DNA of 64,000 nucleotides, taken from assembly GCF_002086485.1 (NCBI RefSeq), contig NZ_MVHF01000006.1, positions 124,001-188,000 on the forward strand, written 5' to 3'. The stretch is from Mycobacterium aquaticum. GTDB taxonomy: Bacteria > Actinomycetota > Actinomycetes > Mycobacteriales > Mycobacteriaceae. The first letter of the stretch is position 1. Every line of letters begins with the position of its first letter. Made by a program: the position numbers and the translations under genes. Positions 52,861-60,187 of this stretch are shown here, one piece after another. The notes beneath the pieces are model-generated. The model saw nothing but the letters and a program-made list of their open reading frames with translations, was not told the DNA's origin and made no database searches.

Positions 52861-53265
52861 ATGCGACTGCCGTCCTTCCTCGCCCCCCGCGTCATCGCCC
52901 GTGCGCACTGCGATCTGCCTTGCGGTGTGTACGACCCGGCCCAGGCGCGGATCGAGGCCGAATCAATCAAGGCCATAGCGGAGAAGTACCAGGCCAATGA
53001 GGACCCCGAGTTCCGCACCCGTGCGCTGATCATCAAGGAACAGCGTTCGGAACTGGTCAAGCACCATCTCTGGGTGCTGTGGACCGACTATTTCAAGCCA
53101 CCCCACTTCGAGAAATACCCCCAGCTGCATCAGCTGGTGAACGAGGCGACCAAGCTTGCCGGCGCATCCGGCACCAAGGGCTCGGTCGACCCGGAGGTGG
53201 CACAGCAACTCCTCGACAAGATCGATGAGATTGCCAAGATCTTCTGGGAGACCAAGAAGTCCTGA
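52861..53265 (+). CDS. sodN: Nickel superoxide dismutase
   Basis: A 134-residue precursor. A 15-residue leader MRLPSFLAPRVIARA precedes the nickel hook HCDLPCGVYDP, giving His1, Cys2 and Cys6 of the mature enzyme as nickel ligands. The rest is the four-helix bundle of the hexameric NiSOD. It dismutates superoxide in the cytoplasm. The ATG at 52861 has AGGAGAGAG upstream. The promoter region contains a 10-bp palindrome AACGTACGTT (52715-52724); no clear Nur-type TTGCAA pair was found. NiSOD is common in Streptomyces and less usual in mycobacteria. Confidence 0.95.
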   Translation: MRLPSFLAPRVIARAHCDLPCGVYDPAQARIEAESIKAIAEKYQANEDPEFRTRALIIKEQRSELVKHHLWVLWTDYFKPPHFEKYPQLHQLVNEATKLAGASGTKGSVDPEVAQQLLDKIDEIAKIFWETKKS

Positions 53266-53383
53266 CTCGATTCTGTCGTCACGAACAATCGAGTTTGATC
53301 GCACGCACAGACCTCGCCGGTTGACCCGTCTGCAGCCTCGCCTGCGCAATAGGCTGCCGACGGCAACCGGATCGAGGGGCAGC

Positions 53384-53767
53384 ATGGGTGACGAGACGAT
53401 CAGAGCGAAGACGATCGGAAATCCCTCAGGAGGCATGGCCGACGATCCCTGGTCGGCCGGGCATCCGGCCGAAGGGGAACGTGTCGCCATCTTCGCCTAT
53501 GACGTGACCAGCGTTGACGGCGTATCCGAGGACATGCGTACCTATCACGTGGCCCCGGTGGACACCGCGCGAGAGGGAGCGCTCACCGAGTCGTCACCTC
53601 AACCGCAAGGTGTCACAGTGCAATGGACCGGGTGCGGTACCGGTACGGTGGTCCGACCGACAGCCGCCCTGCTGGGCCACGAGCAGCTGACCGACGACCC
53701 CGACCGCGCCGATGCGATGGTCCAATGCGAAGTCCGGCCCGACGACCCGCGAATCATCCAGGCGTAG
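53384..53767 (+). CDS. Hypothetical protein
   Basis: A 127-residue acidic protein I do not recognise. It has RVAIFAYDVTSVDGVSEDMRTYHVAPVDTA, two Cys (TGCGTG and MVQCEV) and no signal or membrane span. Start taken at 53384 behind GAGGGG; an ATG at 53435 has AGGAGG only one base upstream, too close for normal initiation. Codon use fits the neighbours. The 164 bp after it, up to the small minus-strand gene, hold nothing I can name. Confidence 0.5.
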   Translation: MGDETIRAKTIGNPSGGMADDPWSAGHPAEGERVAIFAYDVTSVDGVSEDMRTYHVAPVDTAREGALTESSPQPQGVTVQWTGCGTGTVVRPTAALLGHEQLTDDPDRADAMVQCEVRPDDPRIIQA

Positions 53768-53931
53768 AACAAGTCCGGAGGCCACGCGCGCGGGGTTCCC
53801 GCCGTGGAGATCTTGTCCGCCACCGACTATTCGGATACACAGGCTGACCCGCTTCGCGCTGGTCGATGGCACTTCGGTGTCCTACCCGCCCGACCAAACC
53901 GACGCTGCTCTGATGTGCGCGTACGCTGCCG

Positions 53932-54078
53932 TCATCTGTCGGCAACGTTGCTTCGCAGCCAACGCCACCCCGCGGCCACGAGCTCCGGGCCTGCCGAAAC
54001 CACTTCCTGCCACATCGGCGGCAGCTCCGGACGGGTACGCCAGCGATCCGGCTCTGCGGGCGGTGTCGGCTCAGACAT
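53932..54078 (-). CDS. 48-residue small protein with conserved promoter block
   Basis: An open frame with a strong GAGGAGGC ribosome site. The product is MSEPTPPAEPDRWRTRPELP followed by PMWQEVVSAGPELVAAGWRWLRSNVADR: a Pro-rich head and an amphipathic Trp-rich helix. Not recognised. Support comes from the ribosome site and from its upstream region, which shares with hsp20 a GCGTCCAAGAC block and a LysR-like half-palindrome at identical spacing. Confidence 0.6.
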   Translation of the reverse strand: MSEPTPPAEPDRWRTRPELPPMWQEVVSAGPELVAAGWRWLRSNVADR

Positions 54079-54143
54079 GAATGCCTCCTCGTCATTACGG
54101 TCCGCGCTGGTGGAGGTTCCAGTCTGTTGCGAAGGACCCGACG

Positions 54144-54188
54144 GCGTCCAAGACGTGATTTCGAATGCTCAATAGGCGATACCGATCA
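54144..54188 (-). promoter_or_regulatory. LysR/OxyR-like site and conserved block upstream of the 48-residue gene
   Basis: GCGTCCAAGACGTG (54144-54157) matches the block before hsp20 at 13 of 14 bases; 12 bases away CAATAGGCGATACCGATCA (54170-54188) matches the hsp20 sites at 14 of 19. The shared spacing argues for a common promoter type. Confidence 0.55.
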
Positions 54189-54200
54189 ACGCGCAAGCGT

Positions 54201-54305
54201 CTAACGGAGGCGCCGCTCTTCCTCCTTCTCCAGACGTTCGCGTTCCGCTTCGCGACGCTCCTCCTCCTTTTCGATGGCTTCCTCACGTTCGTTCTTGTTG
54301 GTCAT
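54201..54305 (-). CDS. 34-residue highly charged small ORF
   Basis: ATG at 54305 encodes MTNKNEREEAIEKEEERR followed by further Glu/Arg/Lys-rich heptads, predicted as a single charged helix, ending at TAG. No strong ribosome site. It may be a small coiled-coil peptide or chance. The 187 bp from here to the DyP gene otherwise hold only its promoter region. Confidence 0.4.
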   Translation of the reverse strand: MTNKNEREEAIEKEEERREAERERLEKEEERRLR

Positions 54306-54492
54306 GAATCCGAGCGTACTTCGCTGCGCCGTGTGATCGGCCTCGGATTGTGATGGCCAACAACCACTTTTGTCGGCTCCGACAGCACGTCCGGCTGGCC
54401 GTGCACCGTCATCGCAGCCGTGCGTATGGTCGGGTCAAGCCGTCGGCGCCCCGGTGCCGCGAGCGGCCCCGCCACGAATGAGGAGACGGCAG

Positions 54493-55503
54493 ATGGCGAC
54501 ACCGCTGAGCAGCGGCGCGGTGCAACCGCAACCCGTGCTGGCACCGGTGACGCCTGCCGCCGTGTTTCTGGTGGCGACCATCGACGTAGGCGGCGAGGCC
54601 GCCGTGCACGACGCGCTCGGGAACCTGTCCGGTTTGGTCCGCTCAGTCGGATTCCGCGACCCGACAAAGCACTTGTCGATGGTCACCTCTATCGGATCTG
54701 CCGCGTGGGATCGATTGTTCGGCGGACCACGCCCAGCCGAATTGCATCCTTTCGTCGCACTCGACGGACCGCGCCACCACGCCCCCGCCACGCCGGGTGA
54801 TCTGCTGTTCCACATCCGTGCGGAAAGTATGGACGTCTGCTTCGCGTTGGCCGGCCACGTCTACGATGCGATGTCCGAAGCGATCACGGTGGTCGACGAG
54901 GTCCACGGCTTCCGCTTCTTCGATAATCGGGATCTGCTCGGATTCGTCGACGGCACCGAAAACCCCGGTGGTGCACTGGCAGTCAATTCGACCGCCATCG
55001 GCGACGAGGACCCCGACTTTCGCGGCGGCAGCTATGTGCATGTGCAGAAGTATCTGCACGACATGGCGGGCTGGGATGCGTTGTCGGTGACAGAGCAGGA
55101 ACGGGCGTTCGGGCGCACCAAGCTTGAGGACATCGAATTCCCCGACGCCGACAAGCCGCGCAATTCGCACCTGGCGCTCAACGTCATCACCGACAACGAC
55201 GGCACCGAGCTCAAGATCGTCCGGCACAACATGCCGTTCGGCGAGGTGGGGCGCAAGGAATCCGGTACGTACTACATCGCCTACGCCCGCACCCCGACGG
55301 TTACGGAACGCATGCTGCGCAACATGTTTCTGGGCGACCCACCCGGCAACACCGACCGCATCCTGGACTTCTCCACAGCCGTCACCGGCAGTCTGTTCTT
55401 CACGCCCACAGTCGATTTCCTCGACGACCCACCTCCGCTGCCGAGGCACGCAACACCGGCGAGTGAACTGTCGATCGGAAACTTGAAAGGAACTCCGGGA
55501 TGA
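54493..55503 (+). CDS. DyP-type haem peroxidase, encapsulin cargo
   Basis: A 336-residue dye-decolorising peroxidase. The signature GFVDGTENPGG carries the distal Asp, with a conserved Arg in NMPFG..GRKESGTYYIAYAR and proximal His expected near RHNMPF. The C-terminal tail ends SELSIGNLKGTPG, which matches the cargo-loading peptide of family 1 encapsulins (SLxIGSLKG). It is therefore packed inside the shell encoded by the next gene, whose ATG overlaps its TGA. The M. tuberculosis pair is Rv0799c/Rv0798c. ATG 54493 follows GAGGAGAC; longer frames include poorly conserved leader. Confidence 0.93.
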   Translation: MATPLSSGAVQPQPVLAPVTPAAVFLVATIDVGGEAAVHDALGNLSGLVRSVGFRDPTKHLSMVTSIGSAAWDRLFGGPRPAELHPFVALDGPRHHAPATPGDLLFHIRAESMDVCFALAGHVYDAMSEAITVVDEVHGFRFFDNRDLLGFVDGTENPGGALAVNSTAIGDEDPDFRGGSYVHVQKYLHDMAGWDALSVTEQERAFGRTKLEDIEFPDADKPRNSHLALNVITDNDGTELKIVRHNMPFGEVGRKESGTYYIAYARTPTVTERMLRNMFLGDPPGNTDRILDFSTAVTGSLFFTPTVDFLDDPPPLPRHATPASELSIGNLKGTPG

Positions 55504-56297
55504 ACAACCTGTACCGCGACCTGGCTCCGGTCACCGACGTCGCCTGGGCCCAGATCGAACAGGAAGCCGCACGGACGTTCAAGCGCCACATCGCCGGACG
55601 GCGGGTGGTGGATGTGACCGGGCCCGGCGGCCCCTCGAGCGCCGCGGTGGGCACCGGGCACCTGCGTGACGTGGCGGCACCGGCCGACGGCGTGATCGCC
55701 GAACTGCGTGACAGTAAACCCCTTGTGCGACTGCGGGTTCCGTTCACCGTGACCCGCGAGGACGTCGACGACGTCGAACGCGGAGCGCAGGACTCGAACT
55801 GGGATCCGGTGAAGGCCGCTGCCAAGAAACTCGCTTTCAGCGAGGACCGGGCGATTTTCGAGGGATACGCGGCAGCGTCTATCGAGGGCATCCGCAGTGC
55901 CAGCTCGAATCCTGCGCCGGCCCTGCCCGACGATGCGCTGGGCATCCCCGATGTCATCTCCCAGGTGCTGTCAGAACTACGCCTGGCGGGCGTGGACGGA
56001 CCGTACGCGGTGCTGCTGTCGGCGTCGGTGTACACCAAGGTCAGTGAGACCTCCGACCACGGCTATCCGATTCGCGAACACCTCAACCGACTGGTCGACG
56101 GCGAGATCATCTGGGCTCCGGCGATCGACGGCGCATTCGTATTGTCCACGCGCGGCGGCGATTTCGATCTACATCTGGGCACCGACGTGTCGATCGGATA
56201 CCTCTGCCACGATGCCGACAACGTGCAGTTGTACCTGCAGGAGACCATGACCTTCCAGTGCTACACCGCTGAGGCGTCGGTGGCGCTGACGCCGTAG
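55500..56297 (+). CDS. enc: Encapsulin shell protein (family 1, Cfp29-like)
   Basis: A 265-residue HK97-fold shell protein: MNNLYRDLAPVTDVAWAQIEQEAARTFKRHIAGRRVVDVTGP, RLRVPFTVTREDVDDVERGAQDSNWDPVKAAAKKLAFSEDRAIFEGY and LGTDVSIGYLCHDADNVQLYLQETMTFQ. Sixty copies should form a T=1 nanocompartment enclosing the DyP peroxidase. In M. tuberculosis this compartment supports oxidative-stress survival at acid pH. Translation is coupled to the peroxidase gene. Confidence 0.95.
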   Translation: MNNLYRDLAPVTDVAWAQIEQEAARTFKRHIAGRRVVDVTGPGGPSSAAVGTGHLRDVAAPADGVIAELRDSKPLVRLRVPFTVTREDVDDVERGAQDSNWDPVKAAAKKLAFSEDRAIFEGYAAASIEGIRSASSNPAPALPDDALGIPDVISQVLSELRLAGVDGPYAVLLSASVYTKVSETSDHGYPIREHLNRLVDGEIIWAPAIDGAFVLSTRGGDFDLHLGTDVSIGYLCHDADNVQLYLQETMTFQCYTAEASVALTP

Positions 56298-56298
56298 G

Positions 56299-56724
56299 TC
56301 AGCCGCGCAGCCGATCCGCGATCGCGGTACGGGGCAGTTCCGTCGGGCTCGGATGAGTGATGATGATCCGCTCGAAATCCGGACCGACGGCGTCGACGAA
56401 CGTCAAACCGGTCTCGTCATCGGCGTGGACGTAGGTCGCGGGATCGTAGGCCTGCAAGCGCTGGGTGATGTGCTCAAGATCGGCCGCGCTGTCGGTGGAC
56501 CACACCAGGTGCTGCACGCCGAGGACACCGATGCCGCGCTCCAGGAACGGCTCCTTGGCGTGCAGATAGATCTGGAAGCCCTTGGGCGTCAACAGCAATG
56601 CCATGTCCTCGGTGTGCACCGCGACCCGGCAGGAGAATATGGCGCGATAGAAGTCGACGGACCGGCTCAGATCGCTCACCCGTACGACGCACGATGAGAC
56701 GGTCACGTTGATCTCGTTTCCCAT
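56299..56724 (-). CDS. VOC-family (glyoxalase/bleomycin-resistance) protein
   Basis: A 141-residue single VOC domain: VTVSSCVVRVSDLSRSVDFYRAIFSCRVAVHTEDMALLL, QHLVWSTDSAADLEHITQRLQAY and LTFVDAVGPDFERIIITHP. Metal ligands are not all obvious, so it may bind rather than transform its ligand. ATG 56724 is used; a GTG eight codons upstream is possible and neither has a good ribosome site. It is divergent from the LysR gene (92-bp gap with a LysR-like site) and converges on the encapsulin gene with 1 bp between, so it may be a LysR target. Confidence 0.82.
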   Translation of the reverse strand: MGNEINVTVSSCVVRVSDLSRSVDFYRAIFSCRVAVHTEDMALLLTPKGFQIYLHAKEPFLERGIGVLGVQHLVWSTDSAADLEHITQRLQAYDPATYVHADDETGLTFVDAVGPDFERIIITHPSPTELPRTAIADRLRG

Positions 56725-56780
56725 GTTTTCAGTCTGACCGTCGCTCACCGCAAACGTCCAACGGGAAATTTCGACATGCC

Positions 56781-56798
56781 GATAAGTCTCGCCTATCA
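56781..56798. promoter_or_regulatory. LysR-like site between the VOC and lysR genes
   Basis: GATAAGTCTCGCCTATCA reads on the other strand as TGATAGGCGAGACTTATC, keeping the TGATAGGCG half of the hsp20-upstream sites and an AT-N11-AT geometry. It lies 19 bp before the LysR start, the normal place for autoregulation and control of a divergent target. Confidence 0.6.
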
Positions 56799-56816
56799 GC
56801 CGTGGTCTTATGGTTC

Positions 56817-57719
56817 ATGCTCTTTCGCCAGCTGGAATATTTCGTGGCGCTCGCTCGCGAGAAGCACTTCGCCCGTGCCGCCGCGGCGTGTTACGTGTCG
56901 CAGCCGGCACTGTCGGAGGCCATCCGAAAGCTGGAGAACGAGCTGAAGGTTCCGCTGGTGCGGCGCGGTAAGAGTTTTGACGGGCTGACGCCCGAGGGTG
57001 AACGGCTCGTACTGTGGGCGCGGCGCATTCTGGCCGACCACGATGCCCTCATCCACGAAGTCACCGCGCTACAGACCGGCCTTACCGGCGAATTACGCCT
57101 CGGCGTCATCCCTGCCGCATCCAGTACGGTGGCGTTGCTCACCAACCCGTTCTGTCTCGAACATCCTTTGGTGCGAGTGCAATTGGAGAGCAGCTTGCGC
57201 TCCGCCGGCATCGTCGAGCGCATCATCCGCTTCGAACTCGACGCGGGCATCATCTATCCGGACGGCCAGAACACCACCGACCTTCTCGTCACCCCGCTGT
57301 ATCAGGAACGCCAGGTGCTCATTGCCAGCGGTGACCTGCTGACGAGCCAGCCCGACCCGACGACATGGGCCGATGTATCGGAACTGCCGCTGTGCCTGCT
57401 GAATACCGGCATGCGGGGGCGTCAGCTTCTCGACTCGGCGTTGGCCGCGCACGGTCTCACACTGACGCCGCGGCTGGAGGCGGATTCGGTGGTGTCCCTG
57501 TTGGCACACGTCAGCACCGGCCAGTGGGCCAGCATCGTGCCCCAAACCTGGCTGCGGACCTTGCGCCCGCCCGCCGGAGTGCGGGTCGTGGCGCTGGACA
57601 ACCCGTCGGTGACGGCGACGGTCGCGTTGGTCACCAGTGCTGCCGAGCCGGGTTCGGTGTTGGCACGCGCGCTCGTCAATATCGCGCAGAACGCGCGCAT
57701 CGCCGTCGAACCTGGCTAG
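56817..57719 (+). CDS. LysR-family transcriptional regulator
   Basis: A 300-residue LysR protein. The N-terminal winged helix is MLFRQLEYFVALAREKHFARAAAACYVSQPALSEAIRKLENELKVPLVRRG, and the effector domain runs from about 90 (TGELRLGVIPAASSTVALL) to the end. I do not see an OxyR-type pair of redox cysteines in a CxxxxxxC arrangement, so oxidation sensing of the E. coli kind is unlikely. ATG 56817 fits the family. Its recognition motif may be the TGATAGGCG..GCCGATCA element found here, before hsp20 and before the 48-residue gene. Overlaps the tetR 3' end by 4 bp. Confidence 0.88.
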   Translation: MLFRQLEYFVALAREKHFARAAAACYVSQPALSEAIRKLENELKVPLVRRGKSFDGLTPEGERLVLWARRILADHDALIHEVTALQTGLTGELRLGVIPAASSTVALLTNPFCLEHPLVRVQLESSLRSAGIVERIIRFELDAGIIYPDGQNTTDLLVTPLYQERQVLIASGDLLTSQPDPTTWADVSELPLCLLNTGMRGRQLLDSALAAHGLTLTPRLEADSVVSLLAHVSTGQWASIVPQTWLRTLRPPAGVRVVALDNPSVTATVALVTSAAEPGSVLARALVNIAQNARIAVEPG

Positions 57720-58309
57720 CCCACGAGGCGAACCGACAGCAGAGCGCGCACGGCCTGCGCCAGATCTTCTTCGAGCCACGAGGGCCACTGCGCATCGTCG
57801 GCATGCCGTCGCACCGCGGCATACGGGAGGTCGACGACCGCGCGCGTCATCGCATCCATCGTGCGGCCCTCGTCATTGCCGAACACCCCGCGGGCCAGCT
57901 CGCGCACGCGCTCGATCAACGGGGCATTCATGGTGGCGAGCCGGGTCTCGAAGTCCGCGTCGGGCTCGCCGTCGAGCAGGTCACTGGGCCGGATGGTGAG
58001 TAGCAGCCGGGCATCGTCGGGGGTGGCCCGGGCGAACTGGACCGCTGCGACCGCCATCGCGACAGCCGTCTCCAACGGTGTCGGACCCGCTGCGGCCATC
58101 GCGCGGGACTGGAACCGCTCCAGCGCCCGGATCCAGGCCGCGGTCAGGATGCCGTTGCGGTTGCCGAACCGGTGATAGAGGGTGCCCGCCGGGGCGCCGC
58201 TGGCCCGGGCGATCGCCGCGACGCTCGCCGCGCGGGGTCCGTCGGCCAAGACGAGCGTGCGGGTCGCGTCGAGAATTGCGTCGGTTTCATGCTTCCGCGG
58301 AGGTGCCAC
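57716..58309 (-). CDS. TetR-family transcriptional regulator
   Basis: A 197-residue TetR regulator: helix-turn-helix in ILDATRTLVLADGPRAASVAAIARASGAPAGTLYHRFGNRNGILTAAW, then a helical ligand domain. GTG start at 58309. It is divergent from the SRPBCC gene with only 21 bp between start codons, so both promoters and the operator must overlap; mutual control is very likely. Confidence 0.87.
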   Translation of the reverse strand: MAPPRKHETDAILDATRTLVLADGPRAASVAAIARASGAPAGTLYHRFGNRNGILTAAWIRALERFQSRAMAAAGPTPLETAVAMAVAAVQFARATPDDARLLLTIRPSDLLDGEPDADFETRLATMNAPLIERVRELARGVFGNDEGRTMDAMTRAVVDLPYAAVRRHADDAQWPSWLEEDLAQAVRALLSVRLVG

Positions 58310-58330
58310 GATCTAGTATGGTCCTTCTAT
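58310..58330. promoter_or_regulatory. 21-bp divergent gap: overlapping promoters, probable leaderless start
   Basis: TAGTAT at 58314-58319 is a good -10 hexamer for the rightward gene and lies 11 bases before its ATG, which suggests a leaderless mRNA. The AT-rich stretch continues into the coding sequence as an imperfect inverted repeat (ATATGG..CCCTATAT, 58329-58355), a candidate TetR site. Confidence 0.5.
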
Positions 58331-58726
58331 ATGGAACGTTTACCCTATATTGACGAGCATGCCACAACCATCGAGGCCGACGCGGCAACAACGTGGGAGG
58401 CGGTGCTGAAAGTGCTGTGCGGCGACCCGGCCGACCCGCACGCACCGCTCGGCTTCAGGATCGACGAGTGTCGCGCGAACGAGCGCCTCGTCCTCGCCGG
58501 TCGCCATCCGTTCGCGGTTTACGAATGGATCTTCGAACTGGATGCGCTGACACCGAACCGCACCCGGGTGCGATCACAGACCTGGGCGGCGTTCCCCCAC
58601 CTCCACGGGAAGGTCTACCGCGCCCTGGTCATCGGATCCGGCGGGCACCGAATCGTCGTGCGCTTGGCGCTCAAGCGCATCGCCGACGAGGCCCGCCGCC
58701 GCGGAGTTGGCGTCCGGCAATCCTGA
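58331..58726 (+). CDS. SRPBCC/START-like small-ligand-binding protein
   Basis: A 131-residue protein of the polyketide cyclase/START-like fold (YIDEHATTIEADAATTWEAVLKVL, GFRIDECRANERLVLAGRHPFAVYEWIFELD, RVRSQTWAAFPHLHGKVYRALVIGSGGH). Such proteins bind hydrophobic ligands; DUF2867-like members are common. No ribosome site upstream, consistent with a leaderless transcript. Probably the target of the adjacent TetR. The gene ends 19 bp before the convergent transporter gene. Confidence 0.75.
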   Translation: MERLPYIDEHATTIEADAATTWEAVLKVLCGDPADPHAPLGFRIDECRANERLVLAGRHPFAVYEWIFELDALTPNRTRVRSQTWAAFPHLHGKVYRALVIGSGGHRIVVRLALKRIADEARRRGVGVRQS

Positions 58727-58745
58727 ATCGGCGGATCCGCCAGGG

Positions 58746-59594
58746 TCAGCCGAGGGTGACCAGGGTGACGGCGCCCGCGGCCATCGCCAGCCCGAACGCC
58801 TGTCCTTGGTGGATTCGCTCCCGCAACACCACCACCGCGAGCAGGACGGTGAACGCGGGATAAAGCGACGACAGCACCGACGAGATGGCGAGCAGTCCGG
58901 CGTGGGTGGCGAGCTGGAACAGCATGGTGGCGGCCGCGGTGGCCAGGCCGACTGCCAGCGATACGGCGGCGTACTTGTCGCGGGGCAGCCAACTCTGCCG
59001 CAATACGCTCGCAATCACCGCGATGACCACGACCGACACCGCCAGGCTCAGCGCAGCGGGGAAGAGCCCGGAGCCCTCGGGCACCTGCCCAAGCGAGACG
59101 AACAGGAACCCGAAGCCGATACCGGCGACGATCCCGTCGAGCACGCCGGTTCCGCCCTTGGCGACATGCCCGCCCGCGACGTTCTCGTCGCCCTCACCCG
59201 TGGCGATCAGCCAGATCGCGGGCAGGGCGCACATGATGCCGAACCACGCCAGCGCGCTGGGTCGCTCCCCGATGACCACGCCGACCAGGACCGGCAGGGC
59301 GGCCGCGCCGACTGCCGACAACGGCGCCACCACGCTCATCCGCCCGTTGGCCAGGCCGCGGTACAGGAACCCGGTGCCGACGCCGGAACCGATGCCGGAC
59401 AACGCACCCCACGCCAGCGCCGAGCTGCTCGGCGCGCCACCGAAGACCGTCGCCACCAGTGCCAGGACGACCGCACTGCTCAGCTGGACTGCAAACGCCA
59501 CCCGCCAGACGGACGTCCGGCGGGACAGCACGCCGCCGAGGAAGTCGGAGAGCCCGTACATGCTCGCCGCGCCCAGCGCCAGAAGGATACCCAC
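58746..59594 (-). CDS. EamA/DMT-family transporter
   Basis: A 282-residue membrane protein with ten hydrophobic spans in two EamA repeats (GILLALGAASMYGLSDFLGGVLSRR.. and GIVAGIGFGFLFVSLGQVPEGSGLFPAALSLAVS..). The last helix pair SSLYPAFTVLLAVVVLRERIHQGQAFGLAMAAGAVTLV is diagnostic. It exports an unknown small metabolite. GTG 59594 is chosen as the codon just before the first span; longer frames add an Arg-rich leader. Confidence 0.87.
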   Translation of the reverse strand: MGILLALGAASMYGLSDFLGGVLSRRTSVWRVAFAVQLSSAVVLALVATVFGGAPSSSALAWGALSGIGSGVGTGFLYRGLANGRMSVVAPLSAVGAAALPVLVGVVIGERPSALAWFGIMCALPAIWLIATGEGDENVAGGHVAKGGTGVLDGIVAGIGFGFLFVSLGQVPEGSGLFPAALSLAVSVVVIAVIASVLRQSWLPRDKYAAVSLAVGLATAAATMLFQLATHAGLLAISSVLSSLYPAFTVLLAVVVLRERIHQGQAFGLAMAAGAVTLVTLG

Positions 59595-59714
59595 GGCGGC
59601 CGAGGCTACCCGACCGGTCAGACGCGGGTGACGTGCGCCACAGCTTGCCCTGGGAAAGACCTGTGTGCCTGCGCACACATTGCATCTTGACGATGCCTAG
59701 ATCGGCGTTCATCA

Positions 59715-59739
59715 TTGAACTAGTCAGTGACAAGTTCAA
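59715..59739. promoter_or_regulatory. Strong 25-bp operator upstream of the DUF1707 gene
   Basis: Two 12-base arms, TTGAACTAGTCA and TGACAAGTTCAA, are complementary at 11 of 12 positions around one central base. The element ends two bases before the GGAGG ribosome site, so a bound repressor would block transcription or elongation. The regulator is not encoded next to it, apart from the two-component pair. Confidence 0.65.
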
Positions 59740-59749
59740 CGGAGGCGTC

Positions 59750-60187
59750 ATGTCTGTCATGCAGCAACCCACCCGCGCCGGCGACCGCGAGCGCGAGCAG
59801 ACCGCCAACGACCTCGGGCAGGCCCTCACCCAGGGCTACCTGACAATGGCCGAATACGAGGACCGGCTGGCCACCACGTTTGCCTCCAACACCCACGGGG
59901 AGCTGCGGGAACTCGTGGCCGATCTCCCGCTGGCACGGCTGCGGCGCAACGATCCCCGCCGTCGCGCCGCCCAGGTCCGGGCTGCGCGGCTCAGCGTCCG
60001 CATCCACGGCGGCGTCTACCTCGCGGTCTCGCTGCTGATGATCGGGATCTGGCTGGCAGTCGGGCTCGGCGGGGGTGGCTGGTACTTCTGGCCGGTCTGG
60101 CCAATCATGGGCTGGGGCATCGGCGTTGCGTCGCATGCCATCCCGATCTGGGCTCACGGCTCGATGAGGCCCGCCCGGATCGCATAA
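59750..60187 (+). CDS. DUF1707 membrane protein
   Basis: A 145-residue protein. The N-terminus (REREQTANDLGQALTQGYLTMAEYEDRLATTFASNTHGELRELVADLP) is a DUF1707/SHOCT-like helical domain, and the C-terminal part has two membrane spans (VYLAVSLLMIGIWLAVGL and GWYFWPVWPIMGWGIGVASHAI). Common in actinobacteria, function unknown. ATG 59750 follows GGAGG. Its 3' end overlaps the response-regulator gene by 34 bp, tail-to-tail. Confidence 0.83.
   Translation: MSVMQQPTRAGDREREQTANDLGQALTQGYLTMAEYEDRLATTFASNTHGELRELVADLPLARLRRNDPRRRAAQVRAARLSVRIHGGVYLAVSLLMIGIWLAVGLGGGGWYFWPVWPIMGWGIGVASHAIPIWAHGSMRPARIA

Noticed and set aside
56817..57719. Naming the LysR regulator OxyR or OxyS
   Set aside because: The DNA motif is OxyR-like, but I see no redox cysteine pair and no adjacent ahpC; only the family can be supported.
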